64,000 nucleotides of DNA, taken from the NCBI RefSeq assembly GCF_900142225.1, contig NZ_FRAD01000007.1:97115-161114 (forward strand), given 5' to 3'. The translations under genes were made by a program, and so were the position numbers. This DNA comes from Hathewaya proteolytica DSM 3090 (GTDB lineage Bacteria; Bacillota; Clostridia; Clostridiales; Clostridiaceae). The notes beneath the pieces are model-generated. The model had not been told where the DNA came from. It did not search any database and was given only the letters and a program-made list of their open reading frames with translations. Shown here one piece after another: positions 19,363 through 28,352 of this stretch (position 1 is its first letter; each line of letters opens with the position of its first letter).

Positions 19363-20130
19363 CTATAAACCGTAAAGAAGTTTTCTAGCGATTTCTAAGA
19401 TAAATGGATTATTTAAAGAATTGTATATCTCTACTTTTCCTTCATGTTCACTTTTATTTATTATATGTTTCTCCTCTAGAAGATACCTCAGCCTTTTCGC
19501 TGTACCATATCCTCCATGAATGATAGGAATATTATCCCCCACTACTTTCCTTATGCTCTCTTCTACAAAAGGGAAATGAGTGCATCCCAATACTACAGCC
19601 CCTATATGGGATATTTCGTAATGATTAAACTTTCCTCTCAGGTACTCTTCTATTTCAAAGCCGCAAGTTTCCCCTTTTTCAACGAAAGAAACAAGTTCCG
19701 CACATGGCATAGGCACTATTTCGCTATCGGATTTATATTGCTCGTATAATGATTTAAATTTTCTCTGCTGCAGTGTCACAGGAGTAGCCATAATTATGAT
19801 TTTACCATCCGGATTCATAGTAACCGCTGGTTTTACCGCAGGTTCTATACCCACAATAGGTATGTCACTATATTTTCTTCTAAGTTCCTCTATGGCAACA
19901 CTAGTAGCTGTATTACAAGCAATTACCACAGCCTTAACATTTTTGCCTAGTAGATACTCCACACTAGAGAACGTCAACTCTCTAATTTCATCTATGGTTT
20001 TAGAACCATAGGGCGCATTTTTTGAGTCGCCAAAATATATATAGTTTTCATTGGGCATAAGTTTCAGAGCTTCTCTCAATACACTTAGTCCACCAAGACC
20101 TGAATCAAAAAAGCCAATACTTTTTTCCAT
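19363..20130 (-). CDS. murI: Glutamate racemase
   Basis: 255 residues, the usual length. It makes D-glutamate from L-glutamate for peptidoglycan stem peptides. Signature motifs: GFFDSGLGGLSV near the N-terminus, YFGDSKNAPYG, and the two catalytic cysteines Cys72 (ACNTATS) and Cys183 (LGCTHFP), which abstract and donate the proton from opposite faces. Cytoplasmic. It appears to be a single-gene unit. Confidence 0.96.
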   Translation of the reverse strand: MEKSIGFFDSGLGGLSVLREALKLMPNENYIYFGDSKNAPYGSKTIDEIRELTFSSVEYLLGKNVKAVVIACNTATSVAIEELRRKYSDIPIVGIEPAVKPAVTMNPDGKIIIMATPVTLQQRKFKSLYEQYKSDSEIVPMPCAELVSFVEKGETCGFEIEEYLRGKFNHYEISHIGAVVLGCTHFPFVEESIRKVVGDNIPIIHGGYGTAKRLRYLLEEKHIINKSEHEGKVEIYNSLNNPFILEIARKLLYGL

Positions 20131-20232
20131 TTCAAACCACTACCCTTCTAAAATTTAAGCATCCTTTACCTTACACTAAACACGGTAAACCTAATATTCT
20201 CTCCGTAAATTATACCATATTTTTTTCTGTTA

Positions 20233-20260
20233 TAATATATGCTCATATTAGCATATATTA
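20233..20260. repeat. Perfect 10-base inverted repeat overlapping a -10-like box
   Basis: TAATATATGC (20233-20242) and GCATATATTA (20251-20260) are perfect inverted copies separated by eight bases. The left arm overlaps TATAAT at 20231-20236, upstream of the zinc-ribbon gene. It could be a repressor operator; no adjacent regulator identifies it. Confidence 0.5.
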
Positions 20261-20291
20261 TATTGATAACTTTTTATTGGAGGAATATAAT

Positions 20292-20813
20292 ATGTCAATT
20301 TTTAATAAAGATACATTTATTGATACAGTAAGTAAAATATCCAATACGGCCGTTGGAGCTGCCGAAAGCGTTGTAAAAGCTACTAAAGATGGTGCCAGTA
20401 CCGTAGCAAAAAAATCGGGAGGAATTATTGAGATTTCAAAACTGAACTCCTGTATATCAGAAGAAAATGAAGAAATTGAAAAATTATATACTGCTATTGG
20501 AAAGCAGATATACAGTAAGCTAGACAGAATTTTATGTGCAGATCCCGAGATACTTAATCTGTGCAACGAAATCAAGGATAGACAATTGTCCATATCCATG
20601 ATGAAAGAGAAAATTTTAGAACTGAAAAACATAGTAATATGTTCAAACTGCAATACCAGACTTAAAGACAACATTTCTTTTTGTCCATTCTGTGGTACAA
20701 AACTTACAAAAGAAGATTTTTCTGATATTGCCACATCTATTCCTGAAACTTTAAGTAATAATGAAGTGTCAGAAGAAAAGAACACATTAGATAACAAAAA
20801 TATTAAATTTTAA
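20292..20813 (+). CDS. Zinc-ribbon protein with helical N-terminal region
   Basis: Start ATG 20292 sits eight bases after GGAGG; a slightly longer frame begins at a TTG within that site and is unlikely. 173 residues. The first 60 are an alanine/lysine-rich amphipathic stretch (SNTAVGAAESVVKATKDGAS), followed by a glutamate-rich helix. Near residues 117-135 is a double CxxC zinc ribbon (CSNCNTRL, CPFCGTKL). No signal peptide. Such zinc-ribbon proteins are common in clostridia with no agreed role. Confidence 0.8.
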   Translation: MSIFNKDTFIDTVSKISNTAVGAAESVVKATKDGASTVAKKSGGIIEISKLNSCISEENEEIEKLYTAIGKQIYSKLDRILCADPEILNLCNEIKDRQLSISMMKEKILELKNIVICSNCNTRLKDNISFCPFCGTKLTKEDFSDIATSIPETLSNNEVSEEKNTLDNKNIKF

Positions 20814-20859
20814 TACCGCCTAAAGCTAGTATATCTAACGTCACAATAATATAAAGTTC

Positions 20860-20907
20860 AAAAAGCGCTGCAAAATGACTTTCAAATCATCTTGCAACGC
20901 TTTTTTA
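20860..20907. terminator. Shared terminator of convergent genes
   Basis: AAAAGCG plus TGCAA on the left pairs with TTGCAA plus CGCTTTT on the right, with T-runs on both strands. It serves the zinc-ribbon gene and the conserved gene at 20912. Confidence 0.85.
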
Positions 20908-20911
20908 TGAA

Positions 20912-21451
20912 TTATTTACTTAAAAGTTCCTTAAGTTTTTCTTCTACATACTCATCCATATTTCTTCCAAGAAGAGTTACATTTCCACCCTCAATATCTG
21001 CCGGTCTTACCATGAAAAAGTTTATAAGAAGCTTATTTTCTTTTATAAGATACTCGTCCATATTCATAGGTGAGAAAATAACCTGAAGTTCTTCGTACTT
21101 ATCCGCTCCTGGTAACCCTTGAAGTTTTTCTACTATGTGGTTGAAATTTAATTTTTTTACTGGTTGAATCATAGAGTTTTTATACTCTAGGTCCTCCATA
21201 ATCCACATATTATAGTTCCAATATCTCTTTTCCTTCTGAGTTCCTGAAAATGGCTCTCTATTTTTGATAGCACTTAACGTTCTTCTTACTGATTCTGATG
21301 TGAATTCATCATCGTATATGCAAGTCATTGCTGGCATAGCACCGACCTCAGCAAAAAATTGCTCTGAAACATTTTCCTTATGACTTGCCGCCTCCCAGAA
21401 GAAATTCATCATTTCTATAGCTTCCAGATTTACTGTTATTCTCTTTAGCAT
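20912..21451 (-). CDS. Conserved uncharacterised clostridial protein
   Basis: 179 residues, cytoplasmic, no membrane segment. It contains NREPFSGTQKEKRYWNYNMW and a tyrosine/aspartate-rich strand region (MTCIYDDEF). It resembles proteins I remember as the TDE2712 family, but that name is from memory and gives no function. The start ATG follows a GGAGG-like site (ATGGAGGAAAAG). The gene stands alone between two terminators or gaps. Confidence 0.7.
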   Translation of the reverse strand: MLKRITVNLEAIEMMNFFWEAASHKENVSEQFFAEVGAMPAMTCIYDDEFTSESVRRTLSAIKNREPFSGTQKEKRYWNYNMWIMEDLEYKNSMIQPVKKLNFNHIVEKLQGLPGADKYEELQVIFSPMNMDEYLIKENKLLINFFMVRPADIEGGNVTLLGRNMDEYVEEKLKELLSK

Positions 21452-21581
21452 GTCTTTTCCTCCATATAATTTTTTATAAAATTAATAATATGCATTGGCA
21501 AAACCTCTGCAAAATAATGTGTATAAAAAAATTATATACTCTCTTCTCCAATTATTCAAGATAACTATAATTATTGACAAA

Positions 21582-22337
21582 TTAATCGTTTACTATTTCC
21601 ACTTGATATTTATCTGCAAGAGCTTGGCTTTTACTTAAATATGTTTCCTGTTGTTTCATGGAAAGCACTGTATTTATAACCTGATTTTTAACTTCTTCAA
21701 AACTCATTATGCCTGCTTCCTTTTTATCTGTCACCTTTATGATATGGTGTCCAAACTGGGTCTTTACAAGGCCACTCACATCGCCTACTTTCATAGCAAA
21801 GACTGCCTGGTCAAACTCTGGCACCATCTGTCCTCTTGTAAACTGTCCAAGATCTCCACCTTTTTCACTAGATGGACAATTTGAGTATTCCTTTGCCAAA
21901 TCTTCAAAAGCTTCACCCTTATTTATTCTCTCAATGATTTCCTTTCCAAGAGCTTCATCCTCTTCAGCTATAAGAATATGACTTGCTCTTACAGACTCTG
22001 ATACCTTGTATGCTTCCTTATGCTCTTCATAGAACTTTTGTGCTTCTTCCATAGTAACAGAAACACTAGCTAACATTTTTCTAAGAGCATACTGTTTCAA
22101 CGCCGTTCTTTTTATTTTCTCCAACTCAGCTTTAAATTCTTCCTCTTCATACACCTTTTCATCCATAGCATTACAATAAAATAATTCTTGATTTATAAGT
22201 TCCTGAAGTAGTTTTGACTTTCCTTCTTTTGAATTAAATTGTCTTGCTACCTGTGGATTTAAAGTTTCCATCATGAAATTCAAATCTGCCTCTGTAATAT
22301 TTGTCCCATTTACAACTGCCAATACTTTATCACTCAT
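21582..22337 (-). CDS. Parvulin-type peptidyl-prolyl isomerase (PpiC/PrsA-like, cytoplasmic form)
   Basis: 251 residues. Residues about 5-105 are a SurA/PrsA-like helical chaperone region (NFMMETLNPQVARQF). Residues about 112-205 are a PpiC parvulin domain (RASHILIAEEDEALG, then CPSSEKGGDLGQFTRGQMVP and GHHIIKVTDKKE). Unlike PrsA there is no signal peptide or lipobox, so it should act inside the cell as a folding helper. The start ATG follows a GGGAGAATTATT site. Confidence 0.9.
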   Translation of the reverse strand: MSDKVLAVVNGTNITEADLNFMMETLNPQVARQFNSKEGKSKLLQELINQELFYCNAMDEKVYEEEEFKAELEKIKRTALKQYALRKMLASVSVTMEEAQKFYEEHKEAYKVSESVRASHILIAEEDEALGKEIIERINKGEAFEDLAKEYSNCPSSEKGGDLGQFTRGQMVPEFDQAVFAMKVGDVSGLVKTQFGHHIIKVTDKKEAGIMSFEEVKNQVINTVLSMKQQETYLSKSQALADKYQVEIVND

Positions 22338-22395
22338 AATAATTCTCCCTATTATTTTTGTATTTTATTTTCCATATTATATTATACTCTAAAAT

Positions 22396-22539
22396 CTAGT
22401 CCATTTTAACTGCATTTACAATTAATCTACTATCTTTTTCTTCATAACTGCAGGTTACCAAGGTTATAATATCCCACTCTGCTTCTAAAGAAAGACGTCT
22501 ATTGAGTTTTATATATGTTTTCTTGTTTATTTTTGTCAT
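22396..22539 (-). pseudogene. Remnant of a class-B-like sortase (C-terminal 47 codons)
   Basis: The gap between the parvulin gene and the symporter contains a minus-strand reading frame ending EWDIITLVTCSYEEKDSR and LIVNAVKMD. This is the catalytic end of a sortase: the TLxTC cysteine followed ten residues on by the conserved arginine in DSRLIV. The W-D-I-I-T-L-x-T-C-x-Y pattern is closest to class B sortases. The rest of the enzyme (histidine loop, membrane anchor) is absent upstream, where the DNA becomes featureless AT-rich sequence, so the gene is decayed. The family call is firm from the motif; the class is less certain. Confidence 0.75.
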
Positions 22540-22776
22540 TATAAACTTTTTATGATTATTATAATGTTTTCTCAAGTTTTATTAAATATTTAATGTAAAC
22601 TTATTTTTATTTGTGTCTCATTTTAATTAAATTTGTTAATTTTTTTTTAATTTTCATATTGAAGTTTCCATAATATTACCGTATAATACTTTTAAATAGG
22701 TAGTTATTTATTTATCAAAATCATCAATAGTATTAACATGCAATTTTACAACAATTTTATTAAAGGAGGCTTTTTT
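22540..22776. other. AT-rich intergenic region ahead of the symporter
   Basis: No gene or riboswitch is recognisable here. The right half holds the symporter promoter. The left part is probably eroded sequence of the former sortase gene. Confidence 0.5.
22659..22687 (+). promoter_or_regulatory. Predicted sigma-A promoter of the AGCS symporter
   Basis: TTGAAG (22659-22664), 17 bases, TATAAT (22682-22687). The leader to ATG 22777 would be about 84 bases. Confidence 0.65.
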
Positions 22777-24129
22777 ATGGAAACATTAACCAATCTAGTG
22801 AAGAACATCAACGGATATCTTTGGGACTATATTCTTGTTTTTCTTCTTTGCGGTACAGGTATTTATTTCACCTTTAAACTGAAATTTATCCAAGTAAGAA
22901 AATTCGGTGAGTCTTTCAAAAAAACATTTGGAGGCATTAGTTTTGGCAAGAAATCAGAAGACGGGATGACATCCTTCCAGGCTTTAGCCACAGCTATTTC
23001 CGCTCAAGTAGGAACTGGAAACCTTGCCGGTGCTGCTACTGCTATTGTATCCGGTGGACCAGGTGCAATTTTTTGGATGTGGGTAAGTGCATTTTTTGGT
23101 ATGAGTACTATATTTGCTGAAGCAACACTAGCTCAAGTATATAAAACTGAAAAAGACGGAGAACCCATAGGTGGACCTGCATATTACATCAGCAAAGGTC
23201 TAAACAACAAATTCCTAGCTGGTTTCTTCTCAGTTAGTATAATTATTGCACTTGGATTTGTAGGTAACCTAGTTCAGGCTAACTCCATAGGTGCCGCTTT
23301 TAATAAAGCATTTAATGTAAATCCATATATTGTAGGTGCAATTCTTGCAGTGCTTGCCTTGTTAATATTTGTAGGCGGTATGTCTAGAATAGCCTCCTTC
23401 GCAGAAAAAGTCGTTCCAATCATGGCATTATTCTATATAATCGGAAGTTTATTTATACTAGTTACAAACGCTACTAATATATTGCCTGCATTTAAAGCTA
23501 TTTTTGTGGGAGCATTTAAACCTTCTGCCGTGGCTGGTGGTGTTATTGGTGTCACTGTAAAAAATGCTATACGATATGGTGTTTCTAGAGGATTGTTCTC
23601 TAACGAAGCTGGTATGGGTTCTACACCTCATGCCCATGCTGTAGCAGATGTAAAACACCCTTGCGATCAAGGCCTTGTTGCAATAATGGGAGTTTTTATA
23701 GATACATTTATAATACTTACTTTAACAGCTCTTGTAATTTTGACTACTGAACCTACCTTGACTGGTAAGATGACAGGAATAGCACTTACACAGCACGCAT
23801 TTACAACGGGCATGGGAGCTTTTGGTGAAAAATTCATCGCCATTTCCCTATTCTTCTTTGCATTTTCAACAATAATAGGTTGGTATTTCTTCGGTGCTAC
23901 TAATATTAAATTCTTGTTTGGAAAAAAAGCAATGCCAGTATACCAAGTTTTAGTTATGATATGCATAGTTATAGGCTGTGGTTTAAAGGTTGAATTTGTG
24001 TGGCAACTTGCAGACTTGTTCAATGGTATCATGGTATTCCCTAACCTTATAGCTATATTGGCTCTATCTAAAATAGTGAAAACTAAATTAACAGAATATG
24101 AAGCCCTTGATATAACAAAGGATTACTAA
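22777..24129 (+). CDS. Alanine/glycine:cation symporter (AGCS family)
   Basis: Start ATG 22777 follows AAAGGAGG; a longer frame starting at 22738 has no ribosome site. 450 residues with about 10-11 membrane segments. Family motifs: FQALATAISAQVGTGNLAGA, GPGAIFWMW, IGGPAYYISKGL and SRGLFSNEAGMGSTPHAHA. It imports alanine or glycine with sodium or protons across the cytoplasmic membrane. It has its own promoter and terminator. Confidence 0.95.
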   Translation: METLTNLVKNINGYLWDYILVFLLCGTGIYFTFKLKFIQVRKFGESFKKTFGGISFGKKSEDGMTSFQALATAISAQVGTGNLAGAATAIVSGGPGAIFWMWVSAFFGMSTIFAEATLAQVYKTEKDGEPIGGPAYYISKGLNNKFLAGFFSVSIIIALGFVGNLVQANSIGAAFNKAFNVNPYIVGAILAVLALLIFVGGMSRIASFAEKVVPIMALFYIIGSLFILVTNATNILPAFKAIFVGAFKPSAVAGGVIGVTVKNAIRYGVSRGLFSNEAGMGSTPHAHAVADVKHPCDQGLVAIMGVFIDTFIILTLTALVILTTEPTLTGKMTGIALTQHAFTTGMGAFGEKFIAISLFFFAFSTIIGWYFFGATNIKFLFGKKAMPVYQVLVMICIVIGCGLKVEFVWQLADLFNGIMVFPNLIAILALSKIVKTKLTEYEALDITKDY

Positions 24130-24144
24130 ACACTACACAATAAC

Positions 24145-24189
24145 AATTCCCAGCATTATCACCGTTAAAGTGAAAATGCTGGGAATTTT
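24145..24189. terminator. Intrinsic terminator after the symporter
   Basis: AATTCCCAGCATT (24145-24157) is the exact complement of AATGCTGGGAATT (24175-24187), followed by TTTC. A 13-base perfect stem. Confidence 0.88.
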
Positions 24190-24193
24190 CATA

Positions 24194-24661
24194 TTATCCT
24201 CGCAAGGTGGCTTTTATTCTATTTGTACTAAAGAACAGTTGAAATAAATCTTTTCTACCGTGAACAACTATATCGCTGTGAGTGAGCAACTTTCCACTAC
24301 ATCCTTCATCCCCTACTATAGCAATGGACAAGTCTGATGCATCAAACATTTCTATATCGTTAAAGCCATTGCCGACACAAATACTTTGTCCCTCTAGATC
24401 TTTTATCACATCTTTTTTATGGCTTGAAGCGCCATCATTGGGAAATGTTTTTACCGTTACGGAAAGACCCTTACATTCTTTTTCCACACTGCCATAGGTG
24501 TCCGCCGTAAGCACATATACATCCGCCATTTGGCTTAATTTCATTAGATTTTCCCTCGTGTCTTTGTCCAATTTACCGTCCACGGCCAATGTGCCATTGT
24601 AATCAAATACTACATTTTTGAACTTAAATTCTTTATAATCGGGTATGTTTACACATATCAT
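24194..24661 (-). CDS. HAD-superfamily hydrolase (soluble P-ATPase-like domain)
   Basis: 155 residues, a minimal HAD phosphatase fold. Motif I is FDYNGTLAVDG (the nucleophile and acid are normally DxD; here DYN keeps only the first Asp). Motif II is VLTADT, and motif IV CVGNGFNDIEMFDASDLSIA. It resembles the cytosolic catalytic core of heavy-metal P-type ATPases, but the loss of the second Asp of motif I suggests ATPase-like rather than classical phosphatase chemistry. Substrate unknown. It lies 32 bases downstream of the RND exporter and may belong to that operon. Confidence 0.82.
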   Translation of the reverse strand: MICVNIPDYKEFKFKNVVFDYNGTLAVDGKLDKDTRENLMKLSQMADVYVLTADTYGSVEKECKGLSVTVKTFPNDGASSHKKDVIKDLEGQSICVGNGFNDIEMFDASDLSIAIVGDEGCSGKLLTHSDIVVHGRKDLFQLFFSTNRIKATLRG

Positions 24662-24693
24662 TTTGACTCCCCCCGTCGTGAATATTAGATAAG

Positions 24694-27600
24694 TTAATCT
24701 ATGTCTAACTTTTTTAGCTCCTTGCGATTTAGAAGGTCGTATATCACAGGTACTACAAGCAAAGTAAGTAGTGTGGCATAAAGCAGCCCCCCTATTGTTA
24801 CAATAGCCATAGGCTGAACCATTTCCGAACCCATTCCAATTCCCAAAGCCATGGTAAACAAGCCAAGGATAGTGGTTAAGGCTGTCATGAGGATAGGTTT
24901 AATCCTTGTTCTTCCCGTCTCTATGATAGCTGCACCTTTCTCCATGCCCTCTAATCTTAATTGATTTACATAGTCCACAAATACAATACCATTGTTTACA
25001 ACTATTCCCGAAAGAATAAGGAATCCTAGTATTGAAATCATGCTTAGCTTCACTCCAGTTATTATTAAGGCTAAGAAGCCACCTGTAAACGCTAATGGTA
25101 TAGTAAACAAAACTATAAACGGTGACAGCAATGATTGAAACTGTGCTACCATAATCATGTATATAAACACTATGGCTAGAGCTATCATCTTAATTAAATC
25201 CCCAAAAGCTGAGTCCATGGATTCTTTTTCGCCGCCCAAGGACACAGAATACCCCTCTGGCACATTATAGGAGCTTATCTTTTTTTCTAGATCTTTACTT
25301 ACGTTTCCCACATTATAGCCTTCTTTAACCATTGCCTTTACAGACATGGTTCGCATCTGTTCATTTCTCTTTATAGATACAAGACTGCTATTTTCTTCTA
25401 TAGATGCAATATCAGAGAGTTTTACTTTTTCTTCAACACCATTTTTATTTACAACAATGATATGCTGTTTTAATTTCTCTCTTGACAAACCCTCCACCTG
25501 TGCATTTACTAAAACAATAGGATATTCATTGGTGCCTATATTTAAAGTTGTGGATTTTTGTTCTTCTTTAAGCAATGTGGCTATTTCTTGATACACCTGT
25601 GCCACAGTAAGATTGTGGGCAATGGCTTTATTTTTATCCACTATTATATGCGTTTCCTTTGCCCCCTCGTCCAAACCATCGCTTATATCGTATGCCCCCT
25701 GAATTTTTCCCATGATGTCACTTATATCACCGGATATGTTTTTTAAGACTTGGAAGTCAGGTCCCTTTATATTTACAGTCAAACCTGTATCGCCTAAAGC
25801 CGACATATCCATATTTGAAGTGGATACTTTAATTTTGCCAGGTATGTCCTTTGTCATGTTTGTAATTATACTCCCAACTTCTTGACTTGAGAGCTTTTTA
25901 TCTTCTTTTAAAATGACGTAAAAGGAAATTGATTTTGAGTCTCCCCCACCCATCATCATCATTCCAGAACCATTTTGCTCCATAACGCCTATGGTCTCTA
26001 TATCCTCTACCACACTGATTTTATCCACAATCTTTTCTGCTGTAGCTCTAGCGGTTTTATCATCCGTTCCCTTAGGTACCTTTAATGATATAGAAATCTG
26101 ATTGCTGTCCATTTCAGGCATAAGTACGGCACCCTTTGCTACACATAAAACAGTGCTGGAAGCGAACAACACAAACACTGTAGTGAGAGTTATTATTTTA
26201 TGTTTTAAGGATTTTCTTAAAATCTTTTCATATCCTTGAACAAACTTTTCAAATATTCTACCCTTCTTTTCTGTAACATTTTTAAGGGTTATTGATGCCA
26301 TGGTCGGTACAAGGGTGACAGCCACGATAAGACTAGCAATAAGAGAGTAGGCAATTGTCAACCCCATGTCCGTAAATAGCTGTCTTGATAGACCTTTTGT
26401 AAATATTATAGGAAGAAACACCGAAATGGTGGTAAGTGTTGAAGACAATATTGCCCCTGCCACCTGTGTGGTTCCTTGGACAGCTGCCTTAGCAGCACTT
26501 ACACCACTACTCCTAAGTCTATAAATATTTTCAATGACAACAATACTATTGTCCACCAACATTCCAACTCCCAGTGCAAGACCTGATAAGGATATCAAGT
26601 TCAAAGTTACACCACTGAAATACATCATTACTAAGGCAAACATAAGGCTGATAGGAATACTCAAAGCAATAATTATAGTTGGCTTCATGCTCTTAAGGAA
26701 TAATAATAGCACTATTATGGCCAACACTCCACCCATAACCAAATTATCGATTACTGAATTTATTACTACATCTATATATATACCTTGATCCTGCAAGGGA
26801 ATTATGTGGAGTTTACTGTTATTTTTCATCAGCTTTTCCATGTTTTCATTTATGCTTTTGGAAACCTGAGAAGTTGAATAATTGCTTTGCTTTTGAAATG
26901 ACAACAAAACTGCATTATTCTTATTGACTTTAACGTAGTTATCCTCACTGTTATCATGGATATCTATACTTCCAATGTCTTGGATTTTTATATCCCCCAC
27001 ATTGTCCACATCTATATGCATTAAAACAAGATCTTTAAGTTCCTCCATATTATTAAACTTGTCCCCTACTTTAACAGTGTATTGGATATTATCTTCCTCT
27101 ATGGAACCTGCTGGCATGGAAAAATTCTGTGCCATTAAAATCTTGCTTAAACTTTCTTTTGTTATAGCACTGCCAATATTGGCCTTTTTATAAGCCTCAT
27201 CCCGAGATTTTTCAAATTCTTTCAGTGCTTTATCTAACTCCGATTCTTTTGTAATCAGTTCCATCCTAGCTTTGGAAAGTTCACTATTTAGAGTAGATCT
27301 ACCCATCTCTAAATTCTTCTGAGTTTGGATTAGTCCCTGTAACTTTTCTTCTAAGACAGTTTTTTCGCCGTTCATGTTGGCAAGGGCCTCATCTACTGTT
27401 CTTATACCATCATCCAATTGCGTCAAAGAGAGCTTTTGTTCTTCTGTTAAAGGAATATTATTTTTGCTTTGCTCCTCTAAAGCCCACATTAATGCATCTT
27501 TTTTGGACTGCAAATCCTTCCTTTGACTTTCCAATTCCTTTTGAAGCTGAGGAATGTTTTTTATAGCTTCCTTAATCTGTTCCTTTCCCTTGTCCAAATT

Positions 27601-28329
27601 TATTGTACCATTAATCAACTCTTCATTTTTGCTCAAAGATTGCTTTTCTAATAAAGCCCGACCCTCTTGTAGTTTCTTCTTTCCTTCATCCAATTTATTC
27701 TTTGTTTCAGCTAATTTAGAATTTATAGATTTTAGAACTCTATCATTTAATTTATCTATCTTATCTCCATGAAGAGTAATTCTTACCTCCTCGTCAAGCA
27801 ATCCCATGGAATCTACAGATGCCACACCGCTTATTCTCTCAAAGGAAGGTATTATGTCCTTTTTCACAAGCTTTGATACGTCCTTTTCATTGAGCCCATC
27901 CACATCAACACTTGCCACCATTATTGGTATCATATTTGGATTCACTTTTACTATCATAGGCGTGGCTACTTCATCGTCCAACTTTCCCTTTACAAGATCT
28001 AACTTAGAGCTCAAATCAAGCATGACACTATCCATATTGATGCCTTGAGTAAACTGAAGCACAATGTTGCTAGAGTTTTCATTTGATGTACTACTTATTT
28101 TTTCTATTCCAGCAGTGGTTGCCAGAGCAGACTCCAATGGTTTTGTAACGGCTGCCTCTACTTTCTCAGGACTAGCTCCTGGATAAGCTGTTATAACTAC
28201 CACATAAGGCAAGTCAATTTTTGGCAATAAATCTGTGGTCATACTCTGAAAAGAGATGAACCCTAGAATTATTATCAAGATTGTAGCAACGAAAACGGTA
28301 AATGGCTTTTTTACGCTTGATTTTATCAT
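24694..28329 (-). CDS. RND-family efflux permease with a large coiled-coil insertion
   Basis: 1211 residues, about 150-200 longer than typical AcrB/SwrC-type permeases. It starts with the classic first helix and porter segment (KKPFTVFVATILIIILG, LPKIDLPYVVVITAYPGASP). Two sets of six membrane helices follow, with the RND signature LISLSGLALGVGMLVDNSIV in the first set and LGFLILSGIVVNNGIVFVDY in the second. The extra length is a heptad-rich coiled coil at residues about 190-385 (LNDRVLKSINSKLAETKNKL and onwards), inserted in the porter domain just before the canonical LMAQNFSMPAGSIEED strand. No membrane-fusion protein is encoded nearby. It probably exports drugs, lipids or metabolites by proton exchange. 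Controlled by the adjacent TetR gene, 23 bases upstream. Confidence 0.93.
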   Translation of the reverse strand: MIKSSVKKPFTVFVATILIIILGFISFQSMTTDLLPKIDLPYVVVITAYPGASPEKVEAAVTKPLESALATTAGIEKISSTSNENSSNIVLQFTQGINMDSVMLDLSSKLDLVKGKLDDEVATPMIVKVNPNMIPIMVASVDVDGLNEKDVSKLVKKDIIPSFERISGVASVDSMGLLDEEVRITLHGDKIDKLNDRVLKSINSKLAETKNKLDEGKKKLQEGRALLEKQSLSKNEELINGTINLDKGKEQIKEAIKNIPQLQKELESQRKDLQSKKDALMWALEEQSKNNIPLTEEQKLSLTQLDDGIRTVDEALANMNGEKTVLEEKLQGLIQTQKNLEMGRSTLNSELSKARMELITKESELDKALKEFEKSRDEAYKKANIGSAITKESLSKILMAQNFSMPAGSIEEDNIQYTVKVGDKFNNMEELKDLVLMHIDVDNVGDIKIQDIGSIDIHDNSEDNYVKVNKNNAVLLSFQKQSNYSTSQVSKSINENMEKLMKNNSKLHIIPLQDQGIYIDVVINSVIDNLVMGGVLAIIVLLLFLKSMKPTIIIALSIPISLMFALVMMYFSGVTLNLISLSGLALGVGMLVDNSIVVIENIYRLRSSGVSAAKAAVQGTTQVAGAILSSTLTTISVFLPIIFTKGLSRQLFTDMGLTIAYSLIASLIVAVTLVPTMASITLKNVTEKKGRIFEKFVQGYEKILRKSLKHKIITLTTVFVLFASSTVLCVAKGAVLMPEMDSNQISISLKVPKGTDDKTARATAEKIVDKISVVEDIETIGVMEQNGSGMMMMGGGDSKSISFYVILKEDKKLSSQEVGSIITNMTKDIPGKIKVSTSNMDMSALGDTGLTVNIKGPDFQVLKNISGDISDIMGKIQGAYDISDGLDEGAKETHIIVDKNKAIAHNLTVAQVYQEIATLLKEEQKSTTLNIGTNEYPIVLVNAQVEGLSREKLKQHIIVVNKNGVEEKVKLSDIASIEENSSLVSIKRNEQMRTMSVKAMVKEGYNVGNVSKDLEKKISSYNVPEGYSVSLGGEKESMDSAFGDLIKMIALAIVFIYMIMVAQFQSLLSPFIVLFTIPLAFTGGFLALIITGVKLSMISILGFLILSGIVVNNGIVFVDYVNQLRLEGMEKGAAIIETGRTRIKPILMTALTTILGLFTMALGIGMGSEMVQPMAIVTIGGLLYATLLTLLVVPVIYDLLNRKELKKLDID

Positions 28330-28352
28330 CTTTCCCCTCCTAAAATAATGCT

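Noticed and set aside
20258..20797. 179-codon minus-strand frame opposite the zinc-ribbon gene
   Set aside because: The plus-strand gene has GGAGG, a zinc-ribbon motif and a terminator; the opposite frame has none of these.
23667..24032. 121-codon minus-strand frame inside the symporter gene
   Set aside because: Complement of conserved membrane helices of the AGCS protein, with no independent support.
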